From Rhynochetos jubatus (lineage: Eukaryota > Chordata > Aves > Eurypygiformes > Rhynochetidae), in NCBI GenBank assembly GCA_027574665.1, contig CM050657.1:18711700-18775699 (forward strand): a stretch of DNA of 64,000 bases, written 5' to 3'. Each line of letters opens with the position of its first letter. Position 1 is the stretch's first letter. The notes beneath the pieces are model-generated. The model was not told where the DNA came from. It made no database searches and saw nothing but the letters and a program-made list of their open reading frames with translations. The position numbers and the translations under genes were made by a program. Shown here piece by piece: positions 13,359 through 24,825 of this stretch.

Positions 13359-14369
13359 GAGCTTTCACATGGTTTGACAGTCTTCAGCTAGCTTTCCTCT
13401 CTGTTTAGTTACTTGGCTTCTGTCATGAAGCTGACTTTCATACCGAGGCACAAATCCACGGCCCTCCCACGACAACGCTTGGCAGTAGGCAGCGTGACGC
13501 TGGAGCTCTGATTTCATGTTAGTGCCGGCTCTGGCTCAGCATCTCAACAAGCTTCCTGGGAGCCAGCACTGTGGGGAATTCCTGCTGAGGATTCAATTAG
13601 CGCTACGCAAAAATAGACCAGTGCCAGGCGGTAACATGTCAGCCTGTGTCCTGCACACATGGTCTCAAAGACCAGGTTTGGACCTTTAATTTGTGACTAC
13701 TGCTCGCCATACCCATTTTAAAGGACAAGTGTTCAGGGGAATGGATGCACATCATGCTCAACTAGAAGCAGGGTTCATGGGAGCAGGGTCAGCAGCATAC
13801 CTGGCAGATTTTCAGGAATTCAACAGCAAAACAGTAACGGAAAGCTGAAAACGTATTTAAAAATTAAACTGGAAAATCTATTTCATTTATATTTATAGGT
13901 CTAATTTTTCAAAAGTTGCACTTGCCTTGAGTCTTTTGATTTCTTTTTGTCCATCACTGAAGGAGTTCTGATACATTTTTAATGTTAATGACAATTTAAT
14001 TAGTAACTTTCAGTAGAGTGGAGACTGCTAAACACATCTGGAAAATCAGTTTCTTCAAGCCAAGTATTCAAAAGTTGAAACAGATTAACATAGCGAACAT
14101 TTCTGAAATGTCTGGTTGTCTACTTTGGCAACTAGAAACTTTGCTTCATTCTAGTTCTTGAAATAGAAGAATGAAGTTTCCAAGTGTAAGCCAACATGAG
14201 TATCTCCCCCCCTTTCTATGACATACTTCTTCCTGACTAGAAGATACTGCTCATGCACATTCTATATCAACCTCACAGGCACAGCAAAGAATCGAACCCG
14301 TCAATTAAAGGATGAATTCGGCAGACTTTTCGCAAAAGTATGACATGGCACATGTTGAAAGAAAATAAC

Positions 14370-15129
14370 TGTGGTGGATTGACACTGGCTACAGGTCGGG
14401 TGCCCATCAAGCTGCCCTATCACTCCCCTCCTCAGCTGGGCATGGGAGAGGAAGTATGATGAAAGGCTTGTGGGTCAAGATAAGGACAGGGAAAGATTAC
14501 TCACAAATTACTGTCATCGGCAAAACAGACTTGAATTGGGAAAAATTAATTTAATTTATTACCAATCAAATCAGTGTAGGATAAAAAAAAACTAAAAACC
14601 AAATCTTAAAACACCTCTCCCCACTCCTTCTTCCTGGGCTCAGCTTTGCTCCCCATTTCTCTACCTCCTCCCACCTCAAGTGGCACAAAGGAATGGGGAA
14701 CGGGGGTTGGGGTCAGTCCATCACACGCTGTCTCTGCCACTCCTTCCTCCTCAGGGGAGGATCCTCCCACTGCCCCTGCTCCAGCGTGGGGTCCCTCCCA
14801 TGGGAGATAGTCCTGCACCAACTTCTCCAATGTGAGTCCTTCGCAGGGGCTGCAGTTCTTGGTGTCTGCAGGGCTGTTCCTCTCACATCTCATTCTTCTC
14901 TGTACCTGAAATTTCTCTTGCCCAGCTTTTTTCCCCCTTTCTCAAACACATTACCCCAGAGGCATTACCACCATCACTGATGGGCTCAGTATCAGCCAGC
15001 AGCGGGTCCATGTCGGAGCCGGCTGGCATTGGCTGTATCAGACACTGGGAAGGCTTCTGGCAGCTTCTCACAGAAGCCACCCCTGCAGACCTCCCAGCTA
15101 CCAAAACCTTGCCATGCGAACCCAATACA
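14370..15129 (-). mobile_element. Solo LTR of an avian ERVL-type endogenous retrovirus
   Basis: The element is bounded by TGTATTGGGTTC on its own strand at 15129 and by CAATCCACCACA at 14370, so it has the TG...CA ends of a retroviral LTR. Inside, the minus strand carries an AATAAA at + positions 14555-14560 in the expected 3' part, and GTGGGAGG/CAGCGTGGGGTCC-type segments that I know from a widespread bird LTR. Full copies usually have several tandem CTCCAGCGTGGGTCC-like units. Only one or two remain here, so the tandem block is collapsed or deleted. The flanking 5-mers ATAAC (14365-14369) and GTAAT (15130-15134) share the central TAA and differ by two transitions, which fits a decayed 5-bp target duplication. 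No internal region is present, as after LTR-LTR recombination. The ERVL assignment is from memory. Confidence 0.88.
14555..14560 (-). promoter_or_regulatory. Polyadenylation signal AATAAA inside the solo LTR
   Basis: The hexamer is intact on the minus strand in the 3' part of the LTR, where the R region polyadenylation signal belongs. It could still terminate minus-strand transcripts crossing the LTR. Confidence 0.45.
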
Positions 15130-15990
15130 GTAATGAACATTCTCACTGTCATAATTAAAAAATAAACTGCAAAGGAATATCATGTTGCAAGAGGATGTAT
15201 GTGTATTTTTAACATCTAAGGGAGCTGAAAATATAGTGGAATTAAAATAGCTCAGGACAGCCTAATCTCTGCAGTGATATATGTACAGCACTTACAGCAA
15301 GATATTCTGCAACACAGGAGAAAAACTGGGCTTTCTGGACAGCTTTAAGATGAAAAGACATGCTTTTGCATTTCCTCCACTTTCAAAGTAAGCTGGAGCA
15401 GTCCTACCACCTGTCTTGCAATAGCTTAGCTTTTAAATACTTATCTGCAAGGAAAATAAATTTACCCTAATTCTCCAATAATTTCCTTTTTCAGAACTTC
15501 AGTTGAGCCTTACCAAGAAATTGTATAGTCTATATCTTTAAACTGAGTACCTAGTAATGACAGAGAGTCCTGGTGAAGGAGCCAGGGCAGATGGATGCTG
15601 AAACTTTCACACCCCAGCACCAGGCACTATCATTATGTCATTTGGGTCTGTTCAAAGGCAGAAAGTAGATAAAGTTGTTGTGGATCCTTGTAGCTGAAAT
15701 TTCCCTACTGCTGTGACACCAAGGGGGAGAACAGTTGGCTTACTGCAGCGATGAATGAGAAAGTCGTTATTATGAGATACGTTAACATTATGTTTTTTCC
15801 TCTATTGGCACTATATTTACCACTACAGATCTTCCCTGAAGAAGGGAAAAACACTGCTGCAAACTTCATTTCCCACTGTTTCATCTGCACTCTATGCTGA
15901 TGCTGCACCATAGTGTTTTACTTCAGCGGTGAACACAATGAGAACACAAAGCAATTTAAACTTTTTTCCATGGACCTCAACATCACTGTT

Positions 15991-16006
15991 TAGAATAGAA
16001 TAGAAT
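15991..16006. repeat. TAGAA pentanucleotide run
   Basis: Three TAGAA units and a partial one. In bird genomes such runs sometimes mark the edge of a retroelement, but the sequence after it does not match one that I know, so it is listed only as a simple repeat. Confidence 0.6.
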
Positions 16007-17067
16007 AATAGATCTGGATGCCATTTACATCATCGAAACACTCATTATAGCTTAGATCTTGAACATCGTAGTGAACAAATGTGTGTCACTGGAATATAAA
16101 TTAAGCATTGTGATCTGCATAGAGGCATCTGCATAGTAAGTACCAGTCAGTAAACCTGCAAAAAAATTTCAAATTTTACAGGAATCTATTAGACTCTCTT
16201 CCACCCAAGCTTTCCTAACCTGAATAAGTCTCATTCTACTGCATACTTACGTCTGTATATAAATCTCCATTTGGTAAAAGATATTTTGGTCAATCCTATG
16301 ATGGAAAAATTCAGGCAGGTTTCACAGAAGTACAGATGGTTTACAATAACTTGAGCTTGGATCATTTTCTCCCTCCTGTTCTGCTTATCCATGTTCATTT
16401 AGACTTTATGCTGAAACTTTACATTAAAAAGTCCTCTTAATCTTAGCAACAGTAACAGAATCTGACCTTATGCAAAACACTGAAAAGACACTAAAGGCCA
16501 GCAGTCGTATACCAGGTGGGTTAGAATGAATTCCTTTAAGCAGCCCAAAACTGAACCTGGCCTTCACCTACATTTACAAGCTTTCCAATTCAGACAAAAA
16601 AAAAATGTGAGTGGTTTTCCTAAATTGCTTTGTTTTCTTCGTCCGGCTTGACCTGAAATTGAGATTTATATTTTAAAAATTGGCTTTATACTCCCTTGGA
16701 GCCTGCCTGAGCTATTTCAAGTACCGTGTAAACCACATAGACTTAACAGTGTTTCTTCCAACGTTGCTATATGAAAAAATTGAAGCTTATTCCCACCATA
16801 TATTGCTCACAAATGCCTCATTGTCCCTTTGACAAATGGTCTGTGGCAAATTGCTGAAATCATCTCTCGCAGCACTGCAGCTTAAAAGATTCATGTCATT
16901 GAATACTCTCCCTCAAAGGCTAAAGTCTAGCCTCAAAATTCCAAATATTGCAGCTGAATAAAATTTTAAAGACTGAGAGACCGTCTCCCGGGATCAGCTG
17001 TCAAACATCTTCTGAAAAGAGGAGACATAAACAGCCTCCACCCTAGAGTCTGAATGCCTTAGTCTTT

Positions 17068-17102
17068 GGGAAAAGAAAAAAAGAAGAAGAAAAAAAAAAA
17101 GA
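17068..17102. repeat. 35-nt purine-only tract (GAA-rich)
   Basis: Every base from 17068 to 17102 is A or G, with GAAGAA units followed by A11. Such mirror-like purine tracts can adopt triplex DNA, and in RNA GAA units act as splicing enhancers. No exon is evident here. Confidence 0.85.
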
Positions 17103-20100
17103 CGACACAGCAAGGGGTGTTTTTCACTGAAAAAAACCATAGAATATGCTTTTTGATGTTAAAAATGATAGGGTTTTGATCTTTTGTTGAAGACTATGGC
17201 AGGGATACTTACCTTAAATGTGAGGATCCTGTTTGTAATGTAAAAGCACAACTGCAGTTACCTTTCTTCTGGTGTTTTTAAAGATCCTCTGCTTTTGTGG
17301 AACTTTCTTGGAAATTGCATGTGTTTCCATCACACAGAGAGCCTTCCTCAGATGTCTGCGCTCAGCCTCATCAGCCCAGCAAAACAGCTCAGCTTCATCT
17401 GGGCTTTCCTCCCTGCCCTTAAGAAATAACTAAGTTCACTGTAGCTCATGACACTTCTGACTTTGTTTATTTCCTTCTAATCAAGCCTTATCAAAGACTT
17501 ATTAGGAAATTTCAGTAACACTCTTCATCACCATAGGCTTGGAAAGCTAATCCCGCCGTAGCCTCTTCTAGCAGGGAAACGTGACTCCTGTTTGATGACC
17601 AGAAGACAGCCAATACACGGCAGAGTTTGCACGGATGGAAGCTGGGTGAGTTTACAATTCAGCAGTTGTGCACAAATATGATGCACTGGTGGTTTAAAGC
17701 CACACACGAGGTTGTGAACTGGAGCAACATACGGGGACACACATCTCGTTCCGTCACCTCGGTGGAGGAAAGGGGCAGTGGATTTATCTTTCAGGAGCAA
17801 TGTCAATAATTGTCACCACTACAGCTCAGCAGTTACAGGCATCATTTAGTCCTAAACCACGAATGGCATTCCTCTCCAGCCCCAAAACCCACGTCTTTAA
17901 TTACGGATGTCATTTACATTCACATCTAACCTATGCTAAATAAAGGTATGTCTTCCATCGTGCCTGTCAGAGTTATTTTTGAACGTGAAATCTATGAAAT
18001 CTGTTGCAACCACTTTAGAACCTGGAAGAGAAGAAGAATGGGAGCTATTTAATGAGAATTAATGGGAGATGTTCTGAAACCTGAGCTCTGAATATTCCCC
18101 GCACTCTCAGACGTGCACTATGTGGGCACTGAGAGAGTTTTAAAACTTTAGAATTCCAACCTATTCATCAATACTGTAACACTTAGTGGTAAACTCTTGA
18201 GTAATTAATGCTTAGCCAAAGTTATAAAGCAATGGGTTGTTTATGCTGTTTCAAGCACACCAGCAAGTTTCCATGTTCCAGCTACAAAGTGGGGCTTAGG
18301 GAATCATCAATCATTTCTACCAAGTTAGCAAAGATTATTTATTTTGAGTACTAACTGCAGAAAATAGTTCAAAGTACTCCAATTTCAAATACTTTTTCTA
18401 TGCATTATGACAGGAAGCACAGAACCCCCTTACTTCCACCCACACAACACTAAGATTAGAAGACTCAAAACTTTACTTAAACACCTCTGGTCTCATTATA
18501 TATTTTATAACAAAAAGGTTCCCTGGAGCAGTTTTGCAATACATTGTGTTTGGTCCAGTGCCCACAGAAACTAAGCGAGACAACACTAACAGCTTCCAGA
18601 ATCCACTGGGTGAGAACCCTGTTCTTGCCCTTCATTTCACAAAGCTGGTAAATGCATATCCTATAGAAAATGTAAATGTAATACGAGAAGCCTCCTCTGT
18701 CTGAACAAAATTAAGCCTGCAGAACTAAATGAACTGTTATTTAACCTGACAATATTTGCACTGCACTGGTAATTTGGGCTTTGTTTGAACAACCACATTG
18801 CTCAGTGGCATTTCAGTTGCATTGGCGGAAGGAAAAACTCTTTTATTTTTATTTTTAGCTTAAGTCCCTAAGTTCAGCATGCTCAGATAAAGTAATCGAG
18901 TGATGCTAAAAACAAAGGCACAAGGAAGTGGGGGTTTGTGTTCATCAGAAATTCTCCTTAGTTCAAGCAAAAGTGCACTATAGTACTCTAAGAATCAGAG
19001 CTGAGCTAGTTATGGCACTGCTATTGATCAGTAAGACAGAAGGACAATTAATATACTGAGTCTAAACCTGATCTCTACTGCCTCTCCAAGAAATAATTCC
19101 TATTATATCAGCTGGTGTATGCGTATCATCCTCTGGTCTAGTACACATGCTTTAGAGAGACTTTTAATGTTGCCATAGCACGTCAGATGTTGCCAGTGTT
19201 CTCGCCATTTTCCTCAACTCCATTTACTTACCCTGTAATTGAAATCCCCAAGTTAAAGTAACTTGACCATATCTAATTTCACTGAGTTTACTCAGGGCTA
19301 TTTTTCTTGGCACATAGAAAAGTCCATTAGATTAATATTATATAAATAAAGTATATATAAAAATATACTCTATCATATACTCTCAAATATATGCTCTGTA
19401 TAAATATTCTCACTCTGTATACATAGATATTTATACACATACACATAAAAGACAGCTAAGAGAATCAGCCAACATACAATTCCCGCTCTAACAATACATG
19501 AAATTCTGAAGCTAGGATGGACTTCTGTCTGAAGTGATGCATGCATGCGGTTACTACTCATGGTATCCTATGAAGAAGACAATGGAAGTGAAATCATCTG
19601 AAGATCAAATAATATATAAACAATTTGTATGTAAAATTATAGTACATTAGTTTATATTACTGAAGATTATTTAATAATGCAATGCATCTATGAGGAATGA
19701 AGAAAAAATTGTAAGTCTACTGGGTTTAAGTGTTAAAAATACACTTCCTACAGTGCAAACTATTTTCTGCAGCTAGCATACCTGCCTCTAACATGCTTCT
19801 AAAAAACAGAGCACAGAAAAAAGAAATGGCCCTTCGTTACTCCTGGAAAGTCCAGCTTTTTGAGACCATGAGAAGACATAAATTCCCAAATCTCTGATCG
19901 CAGCTGGAATGCGGCTTTGCGAAGTTTATAGCTACATTATATTAGGCCAGTCACCATAGATGAGGTCACTTTTGAAGAGAGAAGGTCTCTCAAACAGAGG
20001 ACTTCAGCAATGCCATTACGTGAAAAATAACGGCAGATACAGGTTAAATTGTGACTTGAAAGCTCAGCCATGCATTCAGGATGTATGGCAGTAACTGAAC

Positions 20101-20392
20101 AGTCAGAAAAACTCTTGTGGTAACGCAGTGAAAACTGCACACTGCAACACAGCTTTAAATTCACATGCAGAGCAGCCACATCTGGGTCAGCAGTATCTGC
20201 CTGGAGGTGGGCACGCTTCGCTGACCCCGGGAACAAGCTCATGTGGGCAGCAGCTTCTCATCCCAAGCACACAGTACCAAACTATCATATCGAGCTGCAG
20301 GTGAAGGACCGTTGAGAAAGCTGTGAGATGCCCCCTTTGACCATTTCTTACACTGAGAAGTCCGACCTCAGCATGTCACAATGATGTCATGA

Positions 20393-20400
20393 TGACGTCA
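20393..20400. promoter_or_regulatory. Consensus cAMP response element with adjacent half-copy
   Basis: TGACGTCA is the full palindromic CREB/ATF site. Just upstream, TGATGTCA at 20382-20389 is a one-base variant, so two sites lie 11 bp apart, about one helical turn. CpG in this site is usually lost in vertebrate neutral DNA, so an intact copy in CpG-poor sequence is suggestive of function. No promoter or exon is recognised next to it. Confidence 0.45.
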
Positions 20401-22019
20401 GTGGCATTGTAGCAGGTTACTGTTTCTGAGGCTCTTACAGGTGACACAAACTTTTCTTCTTTCAAATTATAGTACTCAGAGCAATCTTTAATTTCATGTT
20501 CTCATACCCTGGCATATACAAAGAACTGCACAATAATGGTTTAAATATAGAGCAGACAGAGAGACAGAGGTAAATAGAGCTGAATTTAAAAGATGGAGTC
20601 ATTTTGTAATAAATTGGTTGAAGAGTTTAGGGGACACTTGTTAAAGTTCTGAAACTGGCAGGTCTATGAATGGTATTAGCTTTTAAAAAAGCATTTAAAG
20701 CCTAAATGATCGCTGCCAAATACTCTCTGTAAGTAATGGAGAAATGCCTACCATTTATGGGTAATTACTCATTTCCACCCATTTCTAAAAGCAGCGGCAG
20801 GAGGTAAGACATGAATTGTGCAGTGTTTCATTACATAAGGACACACTGGGTCCTTTTTTGGAATGTAACCTGCCAAAATCCAAAAGAATATATCTTATTA
20901 ATAAATGATGCTTTCTCAAAGGCACTTTGCATTTCATAGGATAGAGGACAACAGCTAGAAAGGGCAAGAAGAGTTCTAAAGCTGGAATGATGACTATAAT
21001 GGTCTCCTTCCTGCCAGACCTGCATTACTCTGCAGCTCCATGGTGCAAGACTTTAGAGCTGTATGCTATGAAATCTGAAACTTGAAAGGGATGGAGACTT
21101 CCCTGCTGATGGCCAAGGACAGGTTCCCAAGTCCTGGAGAGACTTGGTGAATCCTAGGCTGATGTCCCAAAGGAACACTACCATTCCTTAGTGGGCAATT
21201 ACAGCTAGATAGCAGAGATCGGAAAGAAGATATGGGTGGAGAGAATATTGTTATTCATGCTTCATAATGAATGGACACGATAACTGTGGCTACTAGGCCT
21301 TGTGACAGCTTAGCTTGTTCTCAAAGTCTTGATAATCAGTATGTCAAACTGTAGTTTGTTTAAAACTTGAATTCCAGAGGCAGAGTTCTGCCCTTCTAGA
21401 CTACCAGCTCCAGAGGAGAAACCTCCACACTTTCCACGTGGGCATAATAAATAGCTGGGACTAAGAATCTGAGCAGAACTGTGATCTAATGACTGCAGCA
21501 GGAATGCAACGAAGCAGGACATTTATGACAGAGTTACTGTGTTGCTGAAGCACCAGGGATAAACAGGAACTCTAAGCAGTGTCACAAGAAGGGTAAAAAA
21601 GGAAATGCGGTTTCTGTAAACCTGACGATTCTAATACTGCATCAGCATATCCAATATGAGAATGATTTCACATATGAGAAATAAGAAAGACTGCTTATTA
21701 CAGTGATAGTCACAGAGTCTTCAGACATAGTTGCATGAAGTAGGTAGGAAAGCTGAGAATCTAATAACTATATAGAGAATAATCTGTTGCTTATGGAAAA
21801 GGAGCAGGGCTCAACAAAATATATATCAATTAATTAAAAATTGCAGTAACTGCCAGAAAAATTGCCTGTTGTTCAAGCAGCTAAATGTGCAACAAACTGT
21901 ATGGGAGGGACACAAGTGTAGCTTTGAAAATAGAAAAGCTGTAGGGCATTAATGATGTGACCACACTGACACATCCCGGGGATGGGCAATTCCTGGCAGT
22001 GCCACAGCCAGTGACGTTC

Positions 22020-22039
22020 GAGTGAGTGAGTGAGTGAGT
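22020..22039. repeat. GAGT tetranucleotide microsatellite, five units
   Basis: Exactly five GAGT units, uninterrupted, at the left edge of a GC-richer patch. Confidence 0.9.
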
Positions 22040-23286
22040 AACAGTGCTTCAGGCAAAGGGAGAGGAAAGAAAAGGCTCTGGATCACCTGGGTGGGTAAGG
22101 TTTAAGCTGGGATTCCAATTGCTGTTGCCTCCATCTCCAGAGTTGAGCACTGCAGAGATTACCGTCACGAGCAAGTCGGAGCCCAGGCACAGAAGCAGCT
22201 GTGACAAGCACCGCGGTGATATGGGACTTGTCACGAGATGCAGAGACTGACAGGGCAGGCGTCGCAGAGAACAGCTTTGACAAGGCACTCTGATGAGGGT
22301 CTGCCTACGAAATACCAGCATGACTGCATTTCTCCTAGAGAAAAATCTATCTTGTTAACCCTGGACTCCCTGATTGCAAGCTGGCATCCCCTGAGCCCAG
22401 CTGGGGGCCAGGGAGAGCCAAGGGAGGCTCAAGCCAGCACTTGGTTGAACTGGAAGATTTAGGAACTAAAGCTGGTCCTTCTCCCCACCAAGCACATTGA
22501 ACAGTTGGAGGATTTTAAATTGGAATGATCATAATTTTTAAAGAACCCCAAGTGAATGGTGGCTGTTGTCCAGCTTCTCACAGAGACTCCAGTGAGTTGG
22601 GGTTCGGTTGGATATTGCAGTTTATTCTGCAACTCTGATAGAGAGGGAAAAGAAGGATCATGGATAATTCCAGTGATATACATGTCTGCCACTATGGGAA
22701 GTATATGGCACAATACATATTTTTGTATTGTATTCCTGATAAATAAAATGAGGGTGGTTATTTTTAATTTAGTATTGCAGCATTTAGGTCACAGGCAACA
22801 GAGGCTGTATTGCTTAGGCAATAGTAATAATTTAAATTACCTTGACGTTTAATTTATATCTTTTTATTTATTAAGTGTGCTGTAGGGCCTGGTTTGAGAA
22901 AACCATACAAAATCATCCTTCATTTTAACACTATATTAAAGTATTGCACTAGTCTAGAGCATAAATACTTAAGGATATTAACTAAGTAGTGTTGTAACTG
23001 TTTTTGAAAAAGGAATGCTGCGCTTCAAAATTGTATCAAAATCCGAATATTATTTTTACCCTGTGAAATCTCTCAGCACCAGCTGTCTCAAAATTAACTG
23101 AAAATATGCATGGCAGTCTTCTCTCCATGTTTTGTACCTCTACTCATCTTTATAACTTATGTTGCTGCAAGCAAGTCCTGCCTGTTCTGGAGTTGACTAC
23201 CATATCTTTTCAGGGCAAACACCAAAGCTGCTGTGGATTTCAGTTAATTAGGGCTCTCCTTTTAATCTACATGTTTGGGGTTGTTG

Positions 23287-23303
23287 TTTTTTTTTTTTTT
23301 TTT
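23287..23303. repeat. T17 homopolymer
   Basis: Seventeen T follow GTTGTTG. Read on the minus strand it is an A17 tract. No retrotransposed body with an AATAAA is visible next to it, so it is called a simple homopolymer. Confidence 0.85.
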
Positions 23304-24533
23304 AATTTTCTTAGGTCTTGTTTACTGCTTTCTTTAGACCCCGTACTTAGGCAGAAGTTTTTGTCCCAGTGAAACCCCTCAGTAAGCTCCCATGTAGTCC
23401 AGGGCACCAGGCACCAATCAGTTCTCAGGATCTTCAACAAATTCTAACTCATCTTTCAGAAGCCTGGTGAAAACATTAGGGTTTTTTTGCCCTGTATAAC
23501 TGGTTAGGAATACCACCTTACCTTCGCCTGTGAATTTCTTGGAGAAAGTAAACATTCCCTATTAACTTCCTGAAAAATAATTTGATGTCAAGGGATTTTT
23601 TATGCCTGCCTTTTTTTACTACAGAACTTTATATATCACTGCATCGACAGGGGAGAAAAACAAACCAATCCTCCTCAACCCTGGAGTATTTTTAGAAGAT
23701 CTAGAAAGCAATGTCACACATGAAAAAACAATCTTGCAGTAATATTTAATTGCCTACGTTCTGTCTTTGGGCTGTCATGAGTTGGGCTGCACCAGTATAA
23801 TTCACGGTAGAATCTGGCCTTTGTGTGTAACTTGTCTACACATTTTGCAAAATCCTCACATGTCCTCGATAATTAATTCTCAGATCTAAATGCTGGATAA
23901 CAGCACAATTCAAAAAATTAGGAGGGAAAAAAAATAAATAAACTAGTTGTCAACATCATACTGAGTAATTCAATAGTACTGAAATATCCCCAGGGTTGAT
24001 ATGAATAAACAATTCATGAAGAGCCGGTAAATTACATTGCAGCTTCTGTTTATTGCAAAACTAGATACTAGTCAAATACTTAGCTTTATTGAATAAAGAT
24101 AGCCCATTGGGCTTAGAATAAAGAGCATTGCTTAAGAGTTGTTCTCCTATATTTATTTTGTGCAGGATAGGTTTAGGTTTTTAAGCAGCCTTGAACACAA
24201 ACAGATGAGATTATATTAGACAAGGTCAAAGAGAAAATCAGATGACCTGCAGCAAGCTGGGTTAGTCCTTAATTCTTTCATAGTGTACACACAGAAAATA
24301 ATGAACTACAAAGAATATGTCTTTCAGTTCTTAAACCAGTTTTTAAGATAATATGAAAAAATAATATAATTTAGAATATCTCCATGGTACATTTAGAAGA
24401 ATTCATAACATTAGTTGTCTAGTGGATGAGCCAGTAGCATGTGATTCTAAACTAATTTAACCCTTTGAAGTCAGTCTTTATAGCAAATCAATGCAAGCCA
24501 CCGAATACTATTCAGTATGAAATTGTTGGCAAA

Positions 24534-24825
24534 GAATCATAGAATTATTTAGGGTAGAAGGGACCTCTGCAGACCACCTGGGAGATATGACCTTTCAAAG
24601 CAGAGCCAACTTTGAAGATGAATATAACTTTGAAGTTGGATCAGGTTGCCCAGGGCTTTATTCGGTTGGTTTTCATACCTCTAGGCACAGAGATTATGAA
24701 AAATCTCTGGGCAACTTGTTCCAGTGTTTGACCATCCTCATTAGGAATAGTTTTCCTAATATCTATGCAGAACTTGCCTTGTTGCAGCTTGAGCCCTGTT
24801 TCTTGTGCTGTTTACCAACACAAAA
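24534..24825 (-). mobile_element. CR1 LINE 3' fragment
   Basis: On the minus strand the fragment ends in the CR1-type ATTCTATGATTC terminus (24534-24545 on +). Moving inwards it shows the conserved blocks seen on + as GGGACCTCTGCAGACCACC, CAGGTTGCCCAGGGCTTTAT, CTCTGGGCAACTTGTTCCAG and TTTTCCTAATATCTATGCAG. These belong to the end of the reverse-transcriptase frame and the 3' UTR of avian CR1. A 5' truncation to about 290 bp is normal for CR1. The copy is well diverged and carries an insertion-like block near 24593-24637. The subfamily is not assigned. Confidence 0.92.

Larger units (their letters stand above)
10634..14369. other. Gene-free sequence between two LTRs
   Basis: From 10634 to about 10770 is a GC-richer stretch that may be extra LTR-linked sequence or unique DNA. 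After it comes ordinary AT-rich sequence holding a trinucleotide palindrome, a TA microsatellite, a CA microsatellite, a possible conserved element at about 11985-12210 and a CpG patch at 13444-13630. No gag, pol or env-like frame lies between the LTRs. They belong to different families, so this is not one provirus. Confidence 0.55.
15130..24533. other. Gene-free unique sequence
   Basis: No exon or RNA gene can be supported. It holds a TAGAA pentamer run, a purine tract, a GAGT microsatellite and a T17 run, each listed separately. It also holds CpG patches at about 17554-17761 and 22160-22312, and a CRE site at 20393. Open frames are short and overlap on both strands, for example three at 22044-22321. 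Confidence 0.5.

Noticed and set aside
10349-15129. A provirus bounded by the two LTRs
   Set aside because: The LTRs are of different families, one is truncated, and no gag, pol or env-like sequence lies between them.
14606-15183. Several open frames of 61-95 codons
   Set aside because: They lie almost wholly within the solo LTR (one runs about 50 bp past its end), which is non-coding and GC-richer, so open frames are expected.
15991-16040. TAGAA run as the start of a retroelement
   Set aside because: The sequence after it does not match the retroelement continuation that I know.
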